NCBI RefSeq assembly: GCF_026015295.1
Contig: NZ_JAPDUW010000001.1
Location: 3,123,501-3,187,500, forward strand
From: Segatella copri
Lineage (GTDB): Bacteria; Bacteroidota; Bacteroidia; Bacteroidales; Bacteroidaceae
Direction of reading: 5' to 3'
Length of the DNA stretch: 64,000 bases
Below the pieces are notes generated by a model. That model was not told the origin of the DNA. It worked only from the letters and a program-made list of their open reading frames with translations, and ran no database searches. Each line of letters begins with the position of its first letter. Position 1 is the stretch's first letter. Made by a program: the position numbers and the translations under genes. Below, piece after piece: positions 16,222 through 25,556 of this stretch.

Positions 16222-16229
16222 GTACTTTT
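16222..16229 (+). promoter_or_regulatory. -7 box for the CDF transporter
   Basis: TACTTTTG, about 84 bp before the ATG at 16313. It overlaps the upstream ATG at 16220, arguing that the latter is not used. Confidence 0.5.
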
Positions 16230-16312
16230 GCCGCTCAATTCATGAAAGACAGGAATTTGGTTATACAAAAACATTATTAAGGAAGCAAAGGACTTCTGTT
16301 ATATTTTATAGT

Positions 16313-17296
16313 ATGGACAAGAATGAGAGAATAAATAACGAGCAAGAGATGCCCGCAGAAACGAAAAAGAATCATTCCGCAGATGCGGATAGAGTAAAGG
16401 AAGTATATAAGGTGACGATAGCGGGAAGCATCATCAATGTGGTGCTGCTCGTACTGAAGTTTGTTGCAGGTATTCTCGGACATTCTGCAGCCATGATAGC
16501 GGATGCCATCCATTCGCTTACCGATTTCGCCACCGATGTGGTGGTACTGGTATTCGTAAAACTAGGCAATAAGCCGAAGGATAAGGACCATGATTATGGG
16601 CATGGCAAATACGAGACGCTTGCCACAGCCATCATCGGTATTTCGCTCTTCGTGGTGGGTGTGATGATCTGTTATTCTGGCGTAACCAAGACCTATCGTG
16701 CCATCTGCGGCGAGACACTCCAGCAGCCGGGCGTTGTAGCCTTGATTGCTGCCATCGTAAGTATCGTGATGAAGGAATGGGCTTATCAGTTTACGGTTAA
16801 AGCCGGAAAGAAATATCATTCCGAGGCTGTAGTGGCGAATGCCTGGCATCATCGCAGCGATGCTTTATCAAGTATCGGAACGATGTTCGGTATTGGTGGT
16901 GCCATTATCCTGGGAGAAAAATGGGCGGTGCTCGATCCGCTTGCAGCCATCATCGTGAGTGCCTTCATCATCAAGGCTGCCTGGGGACTGGTGATGCAGT
17001 CTGTGAAAGAACTGACGGATGCCAGTCTTCCAGAAACTGAGGAAGATGAAATCCTGAAGATTGCGAACGAAGAGCAGGGAGTGGGAGAGATTCATAACCT
17101 GCGTACCCGTCGCATCGGAAACAAGATTGCGATAGAAATGCATGTCCGCATGCCGGGTTCTCTTTCGCTTTATGAGGCTCATGAGCATGCTACTCACATA
17201 GAAACAAAACTGAAGCAGCACTTCGGTGCAGATACCCATGTGGGAATCCATCTCGAACCGATAAAAGTGAACGGAAAATATCAGAAACCGGAATAA
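16313..17296 (+). CDS. cation diffusion facilitator (CDF) metal exporter
   Basis: Membrane antiporter exporting divalent metal (Zn2+, Fe2+, Mn2+ or Co2+). The start is taken at MDKNERINN (16313), because an upstream in-frame ATG overlaps the promoter and adds non-conserved sequence. Of ~327 residues, the first ~35 are charged and cytoplasmic. Six membrane segments follow, with the metal-site motifs HSLTDFATD (TM2) and HHRSDALSS (TM5). The HxxxD plus HxxxD pattern favours Zn/Cd or Fe. The C-terminal cytoplasmic ferredoxin-like domain has HNLRTRRIGNKIAIEMHVRM and a late HEHATHIE. It is single-gene, between a promoter and a strong terminator. Confidence 0.92.
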   Translation: MDKNERINNEQEMPAETKKNHSADADRVKEVYKVTIAGSIINVVLLVLKFVAGILGHSAAMIADAIHSLTDFATDVVVLVFVKLGNKPKDKDHDYGHGKYETLATAIIGISLFVVGVMICYSGVTKTYRAICGETLQQPGVVALIAAIVSIVMKEWAYQFTVKAGKKYHSEAVVANAWHHRSDALSSIGTMFGIGGAIILGEKWAVLDPLAAIIVSAFIIKAAWGLVMQSVKELTDASLPETEEDEILKIANEEQGVGEIHNLRTRRIGNKIAIEMHVRMPGSLSLYEAHEHATHIETKLKQHFGADTHVGIHLEPIKVNGKYQKPE

Positions 17297-17330
17297 CTGA
17301 AATAAAAGGAAATAGCCGGAATAAAAGGAA

Positions 17331-17371
17331 ACGAGCCTTGACGGAAGGATGAATCCTCCATCAAGGCTCGT
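17331..17371. terminator. strong terminator between CDF and TonB-receptor genes
   Basis: 11-bp stem ACGAGCCTTGA / TCAAGGCTCGT, followed by T7. The genes are convergent. Confidence 0.9.
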
Positions 17372-17441
17372 TTTTTTATTTGATATCCGAATCGTGTTTC
17401 GGATATTTATCATCTTTTGGGATGATTATTATCTGATTATA

Positions 17442-19499
17442 TTATCGGCCGAGATTTACGCTGGCTCCTGCCATAATCCACAAACCTGGCTGCTTAACAG
17501 CTGTGAGGTCGTAATAGCGGTGGCAAGTGATGTTGTCGGCTTTCACGAAGATATTGTATTTCTTCTCGTCCCACATCAGTTTGCAATCTATTTTGGTATA
17601 TGGATGATAGCCATTCATTCTCTGCTGCCATCTTACGCTCCACGAAGCTGAAAGCTTGTTCCATATCTGATGATCCAGCCCGAATACTGCCTTGTGCTTG
17701 AGATACTCCAATGCGTAGAGTGATTTCAGAATGTTTGTCTCGGTCTTATGATCCTGATAGATGTAAGCATAACCCAACTTGATGCGGGTGATGAAACTGT
17801 TTGGTACCAACTCTCTCATGTAGATAGTTGCATCCACGTTGTAGCCCATGTTGTTGAGCTTTCCGATGTTCATCACGTGATACTTGCTGTCTTTCTGCTC
17901 GGTCACGGATGTCTGAACCCAGTCAATCATGTTGGTGCCGTGTGCGTAGAATCCGCTAACGGTTGCTGCAAAACCAGTCTGGCGATATTGAGTTCCCACC
18001 TTGAAGGTTGAGTTCTTTTCCGGGTTTAGGCTGATGTCGCCCTGCTGCACCACATTATTTATGTATAAGTCGGTGTAGGTAGGCATTCTCAATGCCTTGT
18101 TCCAGGAAGCGTAGAACTTCCAGTTATCGTTAGGACGATAACTCATATCCACACCAGGATAGAAACGGAAGTCGTTGTCCAAACCTGTATTCTTGTTAGC
18201 CAAGACACCAGCCGACAAGGTGAAACCGTCGAAGATAAAGTTGTGCTCCAGCATGATGTTGGTATTGGTGCGCTCGCCCTTTCGGGTATATTGACGGTCA
18301 GAACCCGAGATATCCTTATAGTCTTTCTCTGCGAGTTCCTCGCCCAATGCAGTAGAGTAGATGCACTCCTTGCTGATGTCGAAACCCACTGCGGTCTTAC
18401 CCAAAGCCCAAGCCACGTTGGCATTCAGTCCACCACCATAAACATCGAGGTCGTGATAGTTCTCGCCTGCTGCAGCTCCAGCCTTTCCACGAATCAGCTG
18501 ATAGTGATCCTTGAATTTGTTATAATAGAATTGAGGCGCAATCTCCCAGGTCTTCTCCTGGTTATGCAGACTCAGATTGAGCGAAGCCAGACCGTGGTCT
18601 GTCTTCTCATATTGGTTGTTATATTTGGCGCTGTAGAAAGTATTGGCACCATAGCTCTGGCTAGCAATACCCAACTGGGCGTTGATGTCGAAACGCTGGT
18701 CGTAAGAGAACGAGAGATTGCCGTAGCCCTGTCCCTTCTCGAAATCGCTGTTCTCCGTGCCGCCATCCGAGCGCTTGTAACCTCCGCTTACGGAATAAGC
18801 CTGGGTCCACTTGCCCGTTTCAAAAGCCGTCTGCACACGTCCCTGTGCTCCGAAACTTCCAAAGCTTCCGCCTTCTACACTTGCAGATACCCCCTCACTC
18901 TTAGCCTTCTTGGTTACGATGTTGATGGCACCATTGAAGGCTGAAGTTCCGAATAAGCGCGATGCCGCCCCCTCGAGCACTTCGATGTGGTCGATGTCGG
19001 CAAGAGCAACAGGAAAATCAGAAGCATTGTGACCAGTCTGAGGATTGGAAATGTTGACGCCATTCAAGAGAATGGTAATCTGGTCAAAGGTTCCACCATT
19101 GATGGAGATATCCGTCTGAACACCAAAGCCACCACGCTGACGGACATCCACGCCGGTAGCTAATTTCAATACATCGTTGATAGTCTGCGCAGCCGCACGA
19201 TGAATATCGTCGCGGGTAATGACAGACACAATCTTAGGTGACTGCTCTACAGTCATCGGCGCACGAGATCCGGTAACGCTCACCGCATCCAGCTCGTAAG
19301 CCTTTCCGCCCTTGTAGAGGGTAGAATCAACCTTGGCTCCCTCTGTGCTTACGCCTGCTGCCTTAGCATGGCTCAGGGTAGCAACGCTGAGCGCGCCAAC
19401 AAGTACCTCTCTTCCCAAAACTGCGAAGAGTGAGTAGTTCTTGTTAGAGAATCGGTTGAACTTCAAGCTGTTGCGCTTGTTGAAAATTGTTTTGTACAT
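17442..19499 (-). CDS. TonB-dependent outer-membrane receptor, BtuB-like size
   Basis: 685 residues. A long signal region is followed by a plug domain: VTGSRAPMTVEQSPKIVSVI (TonB-box neighbourhood), INDVLKLATGVDVRQRGG, ITILLNGVNI and ADIDHIEVLEGAASRLFG. A 22-strand barrel ends near LWIMAGASVNLGR. The domain order and short length fit the BtuB/FecA group, not SusC (no CarbopepD_reg N-terminus, no SusD partner). The substrate could be a cobalamin, haem or siderophore compound; nothing nearby decides. No cobalamin riboswitch consensus was seen in the 5' leader. The -33/-7 promoter is at 19570-19600. Confidence 0.9.
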   Translation of the reverse strand: MYKTIFNKRNSLKFNRFSNKNYSLFAVLGREVLVGALSVATLSHAKAAGVSTEGAKVDSTLYKGGKAYELDAVSVTGSRAPMTVEQSPKIVSVITRDDIHRAAAQTINDVLKLATGVDVRQRGGFGVQTDISINGGTFDQITILLNGVNISNPQTGHNASDFPVALADIDHIEVLEGAASRLFGTSAFNGAINIVTKKAKSEGVSASVEGGSFGSFGAQGRVQTAFETGKWTQAYSVSGGYKRSDGGTENSDFEKGQGYGNLSFSYDQRFDINAQLGIASQSYGANTFYSAKYNNQYEKTDHGLASLNLSLHNQEKTWEIAPQFYYNKFKDHYQLIRGKAGAAAGENYHDLDVYGGGLNANVAWALGKTAVGFDISKECIYSTALGEELAEKDYKDISGSDRQYTRKGERTNTNIMLEHNFIFDGFTLSAGVLANKNTGLDNDFRFYPGVDMSYRPNDNWKFYASWNKALRMPTYTDLYINNVVQQGDISLNPEKNSTFKVGTQYRQTGFAATVSGFYAHGTNMIDWVQTSVTEQKDSKYHVMNIGKLNNMGYNVDATIYMRELVPNSFITRIKLGYAYIYQDHKTETNILKSLYALEYLKHKAVFGLDHQIWNKLSASWSVRWQQRMNGYHPYTKIDCKLMWDEKKYNIFVKADNITCHRYYDLTAVKQPGLWIMAGASVNLGR

Positions 19500-19880
19500 T
19501 AAATAAAATGTTTATAAATGAATAATAAATCGATGCCGCAAGCCTGCTCGGTTTTCGGCATTCGGGGTGCAAAGGTACTGCCTTTTGGGCAACTGACAAA
19601 ATAAAATGTGAATTATTTTTTCAACTGCCGATGCAAAGTTAATGTAAATCAAGGTTGGTTTCCTACCTCACAAATCGTATTCAATTCAGCCTTCTTGTGG
19701 AATAAAAAAGTATTAATTAGGCATAATCCTCAATAGGGTGATGCGATTTTCTTAAAGAAACATTCGCTTTTTCAGATTATTCTTGTATCTTTGCAGTTGA
19801 TATGGGCAGCATTCAGCAATCAGAATACTGCTGTCGCAATTTTATGGTAATTAGAAATTAAAAAGAAAGGAACAGATAAG
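19500..19880. other. divergent control region, TonB receptor / flavin reductase
   Basis: 381 bp without a gene. It holds two minus-strand -7 boxes (TACCTTTG at 19570-19577 with TTTG at 19597-19600, N19; TAACTTTG at 19634-19641). A leader hairpin GATGCCG...CGGCATT lies at 19532-19564. On the plus strand there is TATCTTTG at 19786-19793, about 87 bp before the flavin reductase. No riboswitch family was recognised. Confidence 0.65.
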
Positions 19881-20387
19881 ATGGAAAAGATCAACGTAAA
19901 AGAACTGAATGACAACGTCTTCGAAACTATTGGTAAGGAGTGGATGCTGGTATGTGCCGGCAACAAGGATCATTTCAATATGATGACCGCCTCTTGGGGC
20001 TGTTTGGGATGGCTTTGGAACAAGCCGGTGGCTGTGGTCTTTATCCGTCCGGAGCGTTTCACCCACGGCATCATCGAGGAGAATGAATTCATGACCCTCT
20101 CTTTCCTCGGTCATAGCGAGGAGGCTCGAAAGATTTATAACTTCTGCGGCTCCAAGAGCGGACGCGATTTGGATAAGGTGAAGGAAACAGGACTGATTCC
20201 TGTAGAAACTGATAACGGCAGCATCGCCTTCGAGCAGTCACGACTCACCCTGGAATGCCACAAACTTTATAAGGACAGTATGACCGCCGAGAAGTTCCTC
20301 GACAAGGACCTGCTCCAGTGGTATGGTGCCAAGGGTGGATTCCATGATGTCTATGTTGTGGAGATTACCAATGCTTATAAAAAGTAA
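19881..20387 (+). CDS. flavin reductase-like (FMN-binding split barrel) protein
   Basis: 168 residues with the flavoredoxin/flavin reductase fold: WMLVCAGNKDHFNMMTASWG near the start (the FMN phosphate loop and TASW motif), followed by KPVAVVFIRPERFTHGIIEE. Typical of Bacteroidetes single-domain FMN proteins of the HpaC/DIM6 kind, which bind FMN and may reduce it or act as small flavoproteins. It begins the same-strand run that leads to clpS 10 bp later, so it may share a transcript with the N-degron genes. The redox partner is unknown. Confidence 0.85.
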   Translation: MEKINVKELNDNVFETIGKEWMLVCAGNKDHFNMMTASWGCLGWLWNKPVAVVFIRPERFTHGIIEENEFMTLSFLGHSEEARKIYNFCGSKSGRDLDKVKETGLIPVETDNGSIAFEQSRLTLECHKLYKDSMTAEKFLDKDLLQWYGAKGGFHDVYVVEITNAYKK

Positions 20388-20397
20388 GAATTAAAAT

Positions 20398-20700
20398 ATG
20401 GCTCAAGAACAAACAGCAATTCGTGAACGCCAGAAAACCAGGCTCAAGGAGCCGGGGCGTTACGTGGTAATGATGTTCAACGATGACTTCACACCGATGG
20501 ACTTCGTGGTAGAAATCCTCGAATCCATCTTCTTCAAGTCGCAGGCTGAGGCTGAAGCAATCATGCTCAAGGTTCATCACGAAGAAAAAGCCGTGGTGGG
20601 CACCTACAGCTATGACATCGCCAAGAGTAAAGTGGAGAAAGCGATGGAGAAAGCCCGTACGCAGAAGTTTCCGCTTAAACTCACTTATATGCCGGAATAG
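20398..20700 (+). CDS. clpS: ATP-dependent Clp protease adaptor ClpS
   Basis: 100 residues, the normal size. It binds bacterial N-degrons (Leu, Phe, Trp, Tyr at the N-terminus) and hands them to ClpA. The conserved core is present: VVMMFNDDFTPMDFVVEIL (the NDDxTPMDFV N-degron pocket), then AIMLKVHHEEKAVVGTY with the MxxVHxxG-like ClpA contact, and a final FPLKLTYMPE. The spacer to clpA is 59 bp. The set clpS-clpA-aat forms a nearly complete Leu/N-degron pathway in one place. Confidence 0.97.
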   Translation: MAQEQTAIRERQKTRLKEPGRYVVMMFNDDFTPMDFVVEILESIFFKSQAEAEAIMLKVHHEEKAVVGTYSYDIAKSKVEKAMEKARTQKFPLKLTYMPE

Positions 20701-20759
20701 GCGTTGATTTCGGGGAAATATCCCCAATATATGCTAAGAAAAAGAAAGGAAAGAATAGA

Positions 20760-23045
20760 ATGGATAATATGGGATTAACCCGATACATGAGTGTTCTGAT
20801 GGACGATGCCATGAAGCAAGCCCGGTTCTTCGACCACGAGTTCGTGATGCCCGAGCACATGCTGCTGGCGTTGCTCAGGCAGTATGCATTCTGTCAGGCG
20901 CTGCAGGAAGAAGGCGTAGACAGCCTCAAAATGCACGAAGACTTGGTGGGATGGCTCGCCAAGCAGGAGCGTGTGCCTGAAACCATCAAGTATCTGCCTG
21001 AGCCGTCATCGCTCTTCAAAACCATGTTTGGAACGGCGTGCGCCCTGGCTGCTGCTGCCGACAGACAGCTGGTGAATGTACCCCATTTTGTGCAGGCGAT
21101 GTTTGGCTTGCAGAATTCAGAAGCCGCCTTCCTGCTGTGCAAGAATGTGGGCGACCGGCAGGGCGAGTTCCTGGCGAGCGTTGACAGTTATTATCCTATT
21201 GGAGAAGACACTGGAGAGGCTGGCATGGGCATGGGAGCAGACTTTGATGATGACGATTATGCCAACGAGTATGATGACGACGAGGAAGAAGGCAGAAGAC
21301 AGGTTGTACAGGATTGGCATCAGCTGGTTACCTGTATTTCTGACAAGGTAGAAGAGCACAATCCGCTCATCGGAAGAGAACAGGAACTGGACAGAACCAT
21401 CCAGGTGCTCTGCCGTGCCGAGAAGAACAATCCGCTCCACATCGGAGAAGCCGGAGTCGGCAAGACAGCTCTGGTCTATGGTCTCGCCAAACTCATCAAC
21501 GAAAACCAGGTTCCTGAACGCCTCAAGGGGGCTCGCATCTACGGCATGGATATGGGACAGATGCTTGCCGGTGCCCAATATCGCGGCGACTTCGAGAAAC
21601 GCATCAAGATGGTGATGGAGGGAGCCGTGAAGGAAGGCAATACCATTATCTACATCGATGAGATTCATAATATGATAGGTGCCGGTCGTGGCTCAGATGG
21701 CGGACCTGATGCATCCAATATGCTGAAGCAATATCTGGAGGCAGGCGATATCCGTTTCATCGGTTCTACCACCTACGAGGAATATAACCGTTACATGGCT
21801 CAGAGCAAGGGCATCGTGCGCCGGTTCCAGCAGATAGATATCAAGGAACCTACCGAGGAGGAGGCTATCAAAATATTGGAGGGCTTGCAGTATAAATACA
21901 ACAAGTTCCACAATGTAACCTATCGCAAGGACGCCCTGGAATATGCCGTCCGTGCCAGCGCCAAATATATCAGCAACCGCTGTCTGCCTGATAAGGCCAT
22001 CGACCTGATGGATGAGGCGGGTGCTTATCTGGAGGTGCATCCGGTAGAATCTCGCCAGCGCTCTTATGTTACCAAGTCTATCATCCAGCAGATTCTGATT
22101 AAAGTCTGCAAGATTGATGCGGCTGCGATGAAAGATGAGAATAACGATGCTTTGGCTACGCTCCGTCAGCGCATACTCGACAAGATTTACGGTCAGGACA
22201 AGGCTGTAGACAAGGTGGTTGAGGCTGTGATGATGGCAAAGGCGGGATTGACAGATGATGACAAACCATTGGCTTCGCTCCTCTTCGTGGGACCTACCGG
22301 AGTAGGAAAAACCGAGGTGGCACGGCAGTTGGCCAAGGAACTCGGCATCGAACTGGTACGCTTCGATATGAGTGAATATACCGAGAAGCATACCGTGGCA
22401 AAACTCATCGGTTCGCCAGCCGGATACGTGGGTTATGAGGATGGAGGACTTCTGACCGATGCCATCCGCAAGACGCCAAACTGTGTACTCCTGCTCGACG
22501 AGATAGAGAAGGCGCATAGCGATATCTACAACATCCTGCTCCAGGTAATGGACTATGCCCGTCTGACTGATAACAAGGGCCAGAAGGCTGATTTCCGTAA
22601 CGTGATTCTCATCATGACCTCAAATGCCGGAGCGCAATATGCTTCACGGGCTAGCGTAGGTTTCAATGGGAACGTAAGTCGTGGCGAAGCGATGCTGGCA
22701 CAGGTGAAGAAGACTTTCAAGCCTGAGTTTATCAACCGACTTTCCGACATGGTGGTGTTCAACGATATGGATAAGCACATGGCAGAACTGATTCTTGCCA
22801 AGAAACTTCGTCAACTCGATGCGAAACTGGCAGCAAAGGGAGTTACCGTAACGTTAACCGATGCTGCGCGCGAACAGTTGCTGAAATGGGGCTTTACCAA
22901 GGAATATGGTGCCCGCGAGATGGACCGTGTCATCGGTAACCGCCTGAAACCGATCCTGATGAAGGCGCTGCTCTTCGGCAAACTCAAGAAGAGTGGCAAG
23001 GCGCATGTCGACTTTGACGGAAAGGAACTGGTGATTAATTATTAG
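20760..23045 (+). CDS. clpA: ATP-dependent Clp protease ATP-binding subunit ClpA
   Basis: Hexameric AAA+ unfoldase that feeds ClpP. 761 residues is the usual ClpA length. The N-domain (residues 1-140) has two Clp_N-like repeats, followed by an acidic linker (DDDDYANEYDDDEEE). The first AAA module has Walker A GEAGVGKT and Walker B IIYIDEIHNM. The second has LLFVGPTGVGKTEVARQL and CVLLLDEIEKAH, with FKPEFINRL sensor sequence. There is no ClpB-type middle coiled-coil, which separates it from ClpB. Adjacent clpS and aat support ClpA over ClpC. No clpP lies in this window. Confidence 0.96.
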   Translation: MDNMGLTRYMSVLMDDAMKQARFFDHEFVMPEHMLLALLRQYAFCQALQEEGVDSLKMHEDLVGWLAKQERVPETIKYLPEPSSLFKTMFGTACALAAAADRQLVNVPHFVQAMFGLQNSEAAFLLCKNVGDRQGEFLASVDSYYPIGEDTGEAGMGMGADFDDDDYANEYDDDEEEGRRQVVQDWHQLVTCISDKVEEHNPLIGREQELDRTIQVLCRAEKNNPLHIGEAGVGKTALVYGLAKLINENQVPERLKGARIYGMDMGQMLAGAQYRGDFEKRIKMVMEGAVKEGNTIIYIDEIHNMIGAGRGSDGGPDASNMLKQYLEAGDIRFIGSTTYEEYNRYMAQSKGIVRRFQQIDIKEPTEEEAIKILEGLQYKYNKFHNVTYRKDALEYAVRASAKYISNRCLPDKAIDLMDEAGAYLEVHPVESRQRSYVTKSIIQQILIKVCKIDAAAMKDENNDALATLRQRILDKIYGQDKAVDKVVEAVMMAKAGLTDDDKPLASLLFVGPTGVGKTEVARQLAKELGIELVRFDMSEYTEKHTVAKLIGSPAGYVGYEDGGLLTDAIRKTPNCVLLLDEIEKAHSDIYNILLQVMDYARLTDNKGQKADFRNVILIMTSNAGAQYASRASVGFNGNVSRGEAMLAQVKKTFKPEFINRLSDMVVFNDMDKHMAELILAKKLRQLDAKLAAKGVTVTLTDAAREQLLKWGFTKEYGAREMDRVIGNRLKPILMKALLFGKLKKSGKAHVDFDGKELVINY

Positions 23046-23088
23046 AATGAAAGTCTAGTCAAGAATATTCTTGATAAAAGATAAGCGT

Positions 23089-23754
23089 ATGATATTACAG
23101 ATAGATGATACTGCAGACGAGATTTATTTTCCCGATCCGCATTATGGCGATGAGGATGGATGCTTTGCGATTGGTGGCGATTTGAGTATCGACCGCCTGT
23201 TGCTGGCTTATAGCAATGGCATCTTTCCCTGGTATAGTTTCCGTGACCAGCCTGAAATACTCTGGTTCTGTCCGATGAAGCGTTTCGTCATCTTCCCTGA
23301 TGAAATCCACATCAGTCATTCTATGCGTACCCTGATGAGGAAGAACCGATACAGCGTAGGAATCAACGAAGATTTCGATGGCGTGATACGGGGATGCAGC
23401 AAGACCAACGGACGGTATTGGGAAGATGGCGCATGGCTGGGCGAGAACATCATCCAGGCATTTACTGCCCTCCATAAGCAGGGCTTTGCGGCGAGCGTAG
23501 AGGTATGGGATAATGAAACCGATGAACTGGTGGGGGGACTTTATGGTGTCACCATCGGCAAGGTTTTTATCGGAGAAAGCATGTTCTCCAGGGTTCCGTC
23601 AGCTTCTAAGATTGCCCTCATCTTCCTTGCCAGATACTTGCAGGAGCACGGTGGAAAGATGATAGATTGTCAGTTGGAGACTCCTCATCTCAAATCGATG
23701 GGTGGCAGATATATTTCTTACGAGGAATATATGAAGATTATGAACGAAGAATAA
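23089..23754 (+). CDS. aat: leucyl/phenylalanyl-tRNA--protein transferase
   Basis: Transfers Leu or Phe from aminoacyl-tRNA to N-terminal Arg or Lys of proteins, creating N-degrons for ClpS. The start is set at the ATG 23089 (MILQIDDTADEIYFPDP). A TTG 18 bp upstream is in frame but less likely. Diagnostic stretches are present: FAIGGDLS, LLLAYSNGIFPWYSF, ILWFCPMKRFVI, DGAWLGENIIQAFTALHKQG, ASVEVWD and GGLYGVTIGKVFIGESMFS, ending with IDCQLETPHLKSMGGRYIS. The length (221) is normal. Its position directly after clpA couples the degron-making enzyme to its reader and unfoldase. Confidence 0.96.
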   Translation: MILQIDDTADEIYFPDPHYGDEDGCFAIGGDLSIDRLLLAYSNGIFPWYSFRDQPEILWFCPMKRFVIFPDEIHISHSMRTLMRKNRYSVGINEDFDGVIRGCSKTNGRYWEDGAWLGENIIQAFTALHKQGFAASVEVWDNETDELVGGLYGVTIGKVFIGESMFSRVPSASKIALIFLARYLQEHGGKMIDCQLETPHLKSMGGRYISYEEYMKIMNEE

Positions 23755-23802
23755 GAGATGTTCTTCTCGGAATAGAAGAACATCTTCTTTTGAATAAAAA
23801 AT

Positions 23803-23838
23803 AAAGGCTAGGTTCCCGGAATCGTGAACCTAGCCTTT
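23803..23838. terminator. bidirectional terminator, aat / pafA
   Basis: AAAGGCTAGGTTC pairs with GAACCTAGCCTTT across a 10-nt loop; A- and T-rich flanks lie between convergent genes. Confidence 0.9.
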
Positions 23839-23864
23839 GTTATTATCTGGCTTTTTGCTTTTTA

Positions 23865-25475
23865 TTAGAATATCGGTGTGCCGATGCAGCCGTTAGGTGC
23901 CTGAATATGCAGCATCGCACAAACGGTAGCGGCTATATCTGTCATATAGTGAGGCTGGGCACTCTCGCCGTGCTGGATGCCCCAACCCATAAACAGGCAA
24001 GGAATATGGATATCGTATGGATTCCATGCTCCGTGGGTAGTTCCCTTGCTGCTGTAATAATCGTAGTGACCTGGTTTCAGTACAATCTGAACACCTCCGC
24101 TGCGCTCGCGGTTATAACCGTTAATGGCGCGGAACTTCAGCTCTTCAGGGATGCTCTCGATAGAGGTCTTCTCCATGTCGAAGGCATAGTGCACGTCCTT
24201 GTCTTTCTTCAGTCTGTCTACTACCACCTGCTTGATGGCTGCGTAATCCAGACCGAGTTCTTCGATGATGTCTGTATTGAAGAATACCTGATAGTTCATA
24301 ATGGTCTTTACTAGGTCCTTGTCGGTGTTGAACTTTGTCTTCAGACTCTTGTTCAATTCGTCTACCAGTCCCTTCTTGTTCCAGATGCCGGCAGGGATTC
24401 GTTGATCCTGCAGGAAGGTAGCGTTGTTTACGCCTCCATGGTCGGCGGTGAGGAAGGTGAGATAATTTCCCTTGCCTACGGTCTGGTCGAGATAAGCGAA
24501 GAAATCTGCCAAAGCCTTATCTAATCTGAGATAGCAATCCTCTGTTTCGATAGCGTTTACGCCCACCTGATGACCGATGTAATCGGTGCTTGAGCAGCTG
24601 ATGGTCAGCAAATCAGTATCTGTGTTTCTACCCAGATTTTCTCCCTCAATGGCAGCCTTGGCAATATCGAAAGTCAGGTTGCAGCCGAATGGGGTACTGC
24701 GGAGAATCTTGTAACCATGCTTTTTATATAAAGTAGGCAGGTCGAGTGGCAATACCGCCTTCTCGCCCTCAGCGATTCCATTCTCGTAGTTGTTGTCATC
24801 GCTGGTGCTCTCCTTATAGGAATCGATAGGATAGAGCGTCTCCCATTTCTTGGAAAGATACTTGTTTGGGAGTTTCTGCTTGTTGAACTTGTTCACCCAC
24901 TCAGGCAACTTATCCATATAGAAAGTACTGGTGATGAACTTGCCCGACTTGTCATCAAACCAGAAAGCGCCATTGGCGTGATGGCCCGCAGGGAGGATGG
25001 ATGCTCTGTCTTTCAAGGCTACACCAATCACCTTAGAGCGGTTGTTGGTAGCCAGACGGAGTTCATCGCCGATGGTTGTTACCCACAGATTGCGAGGCGA
25101 CATCTTGCCAGCCTTGCTGTCAGAACCTACAGGGTTGACGGTATCGTCGGCAGTACAATACACTACTTTTCCATCTTTCACGAAGTTGTTTCCTGCAATT
25201 CCGTGGATGGAAGGAACGGAACCGGTCCAGATAGAAGAGTGGCCGATGGCTGTAACCGAAGGGATGTAAGGAATCTTGCAGTTTTCTACGCTGAAACCTT
25301 CTCCGAGCATTCTCTTGAATCCGCCTTCGCCGTAGCGGGCGTAGTAGCGATAGAGATAATCCCATCGCATCTGGTCGATAACGATGCCTACAACGAGTTT
25401 AGGGCGTTGAGGCTGAGCCTGTGCAATGCCGCAGAAGCAGCAGAGCACGAAGATGAGTTTGATAATCTTATTCAT
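23865..25475 (-). CDS. pafA: PafA-type alkaline phosphatase (phosphomonoesterase)
   Basis: Secreted, Ca/Zn-type alkaline phosphatase of the NPP/AP superfamily that releases phosphate from organic monoesters in the periplasm. The start is placed at MNKIIKLIFVLCCFCGIAQA (25475), a clean signal peptide; an in-frame ATG ten codons earlier is weaker. Metal and nucleophile motifs are visible: VVGIVIDQMRWDYL, the nucleophilic Thr in PSVTAIGHSSIWTG, and the Asn in GIAGNNF. The K-x-R pair in GVALKDRASIL distinguishes monoesterase PafA from diesterases. TADHGGV and a late THGAWNPYDIHIPC complete the two-metal site. Confidence 0.93.
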   Translation of the reverse strand: MNKIIKLIFVLCCFCGIAQAQPQRPKLVVGIVIDQMRWDYLYRYYARYGEGGFKRMLGEGFSVENCKIPYIPSVTAIGHSSIWTGSVPSIHGIAGNNFVKDGKVVYCTADDTVNPVGSDSKAGKMSPRNLWVTTIGDELRLATNNRSKVIGVALKDRASILPAGHHANGAFWFDDKSGKFITSTFYMDKLPEWVNKFNKQKLPNKYLSKKWETLYPIDSYKESTSDDNNYENGIAEGEKAVLPLDLPTLYKKHGYKILRSTPFGCNLTFDIAKAAIEGENLGRNTDTDLLTISCSSTDYIGHQVGVNAIETEDCYLRLDKALADFFAYLDQTVGKGNYLTFLTADHGGVNNATFLQDQRIPAGIWNKKGLVDELNKSLKTKFNTDKDLVKTIMNYQVFFNTDIIEELGLDYAAIKQVVVDRLKKDKDVHYAFDMEKTSIESIPEELKFRAINGYNRERSGGVQIVLKPGHYDYYSSKGTTHGAWNPYDIHIPCLFMGWGIQHGESAQPHYMTDIAATVCAMLHIQAPNGCIGTPIF

Positions 25476-25532
25476 AGTCAAAATGTCTTTTTTATACATA
25501 ACCATTCAGTATTGTATATTAGAATTCGGTTG

Positions 25533-25540
25533 CAAAGATA
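25533..25540 (-). promoter_or_regulatory. -7 box upstream of pafA
   Basis: TATCTTTG on the minus strand, 58 bp from the chosen start; it lies in the short gap before the zinc ATPase stop. Confidence 0.6.
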
Positions 25541-25556
25541 CAACTTATTTTGGTAT

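Noticed and set aside
19500..19640. cobalamin riboswitch upstream of the BtuB-like receptor
   Set aside because: No B12-box consensus or kissing-loop layout was found; only a short hairpin and promoter boxes.
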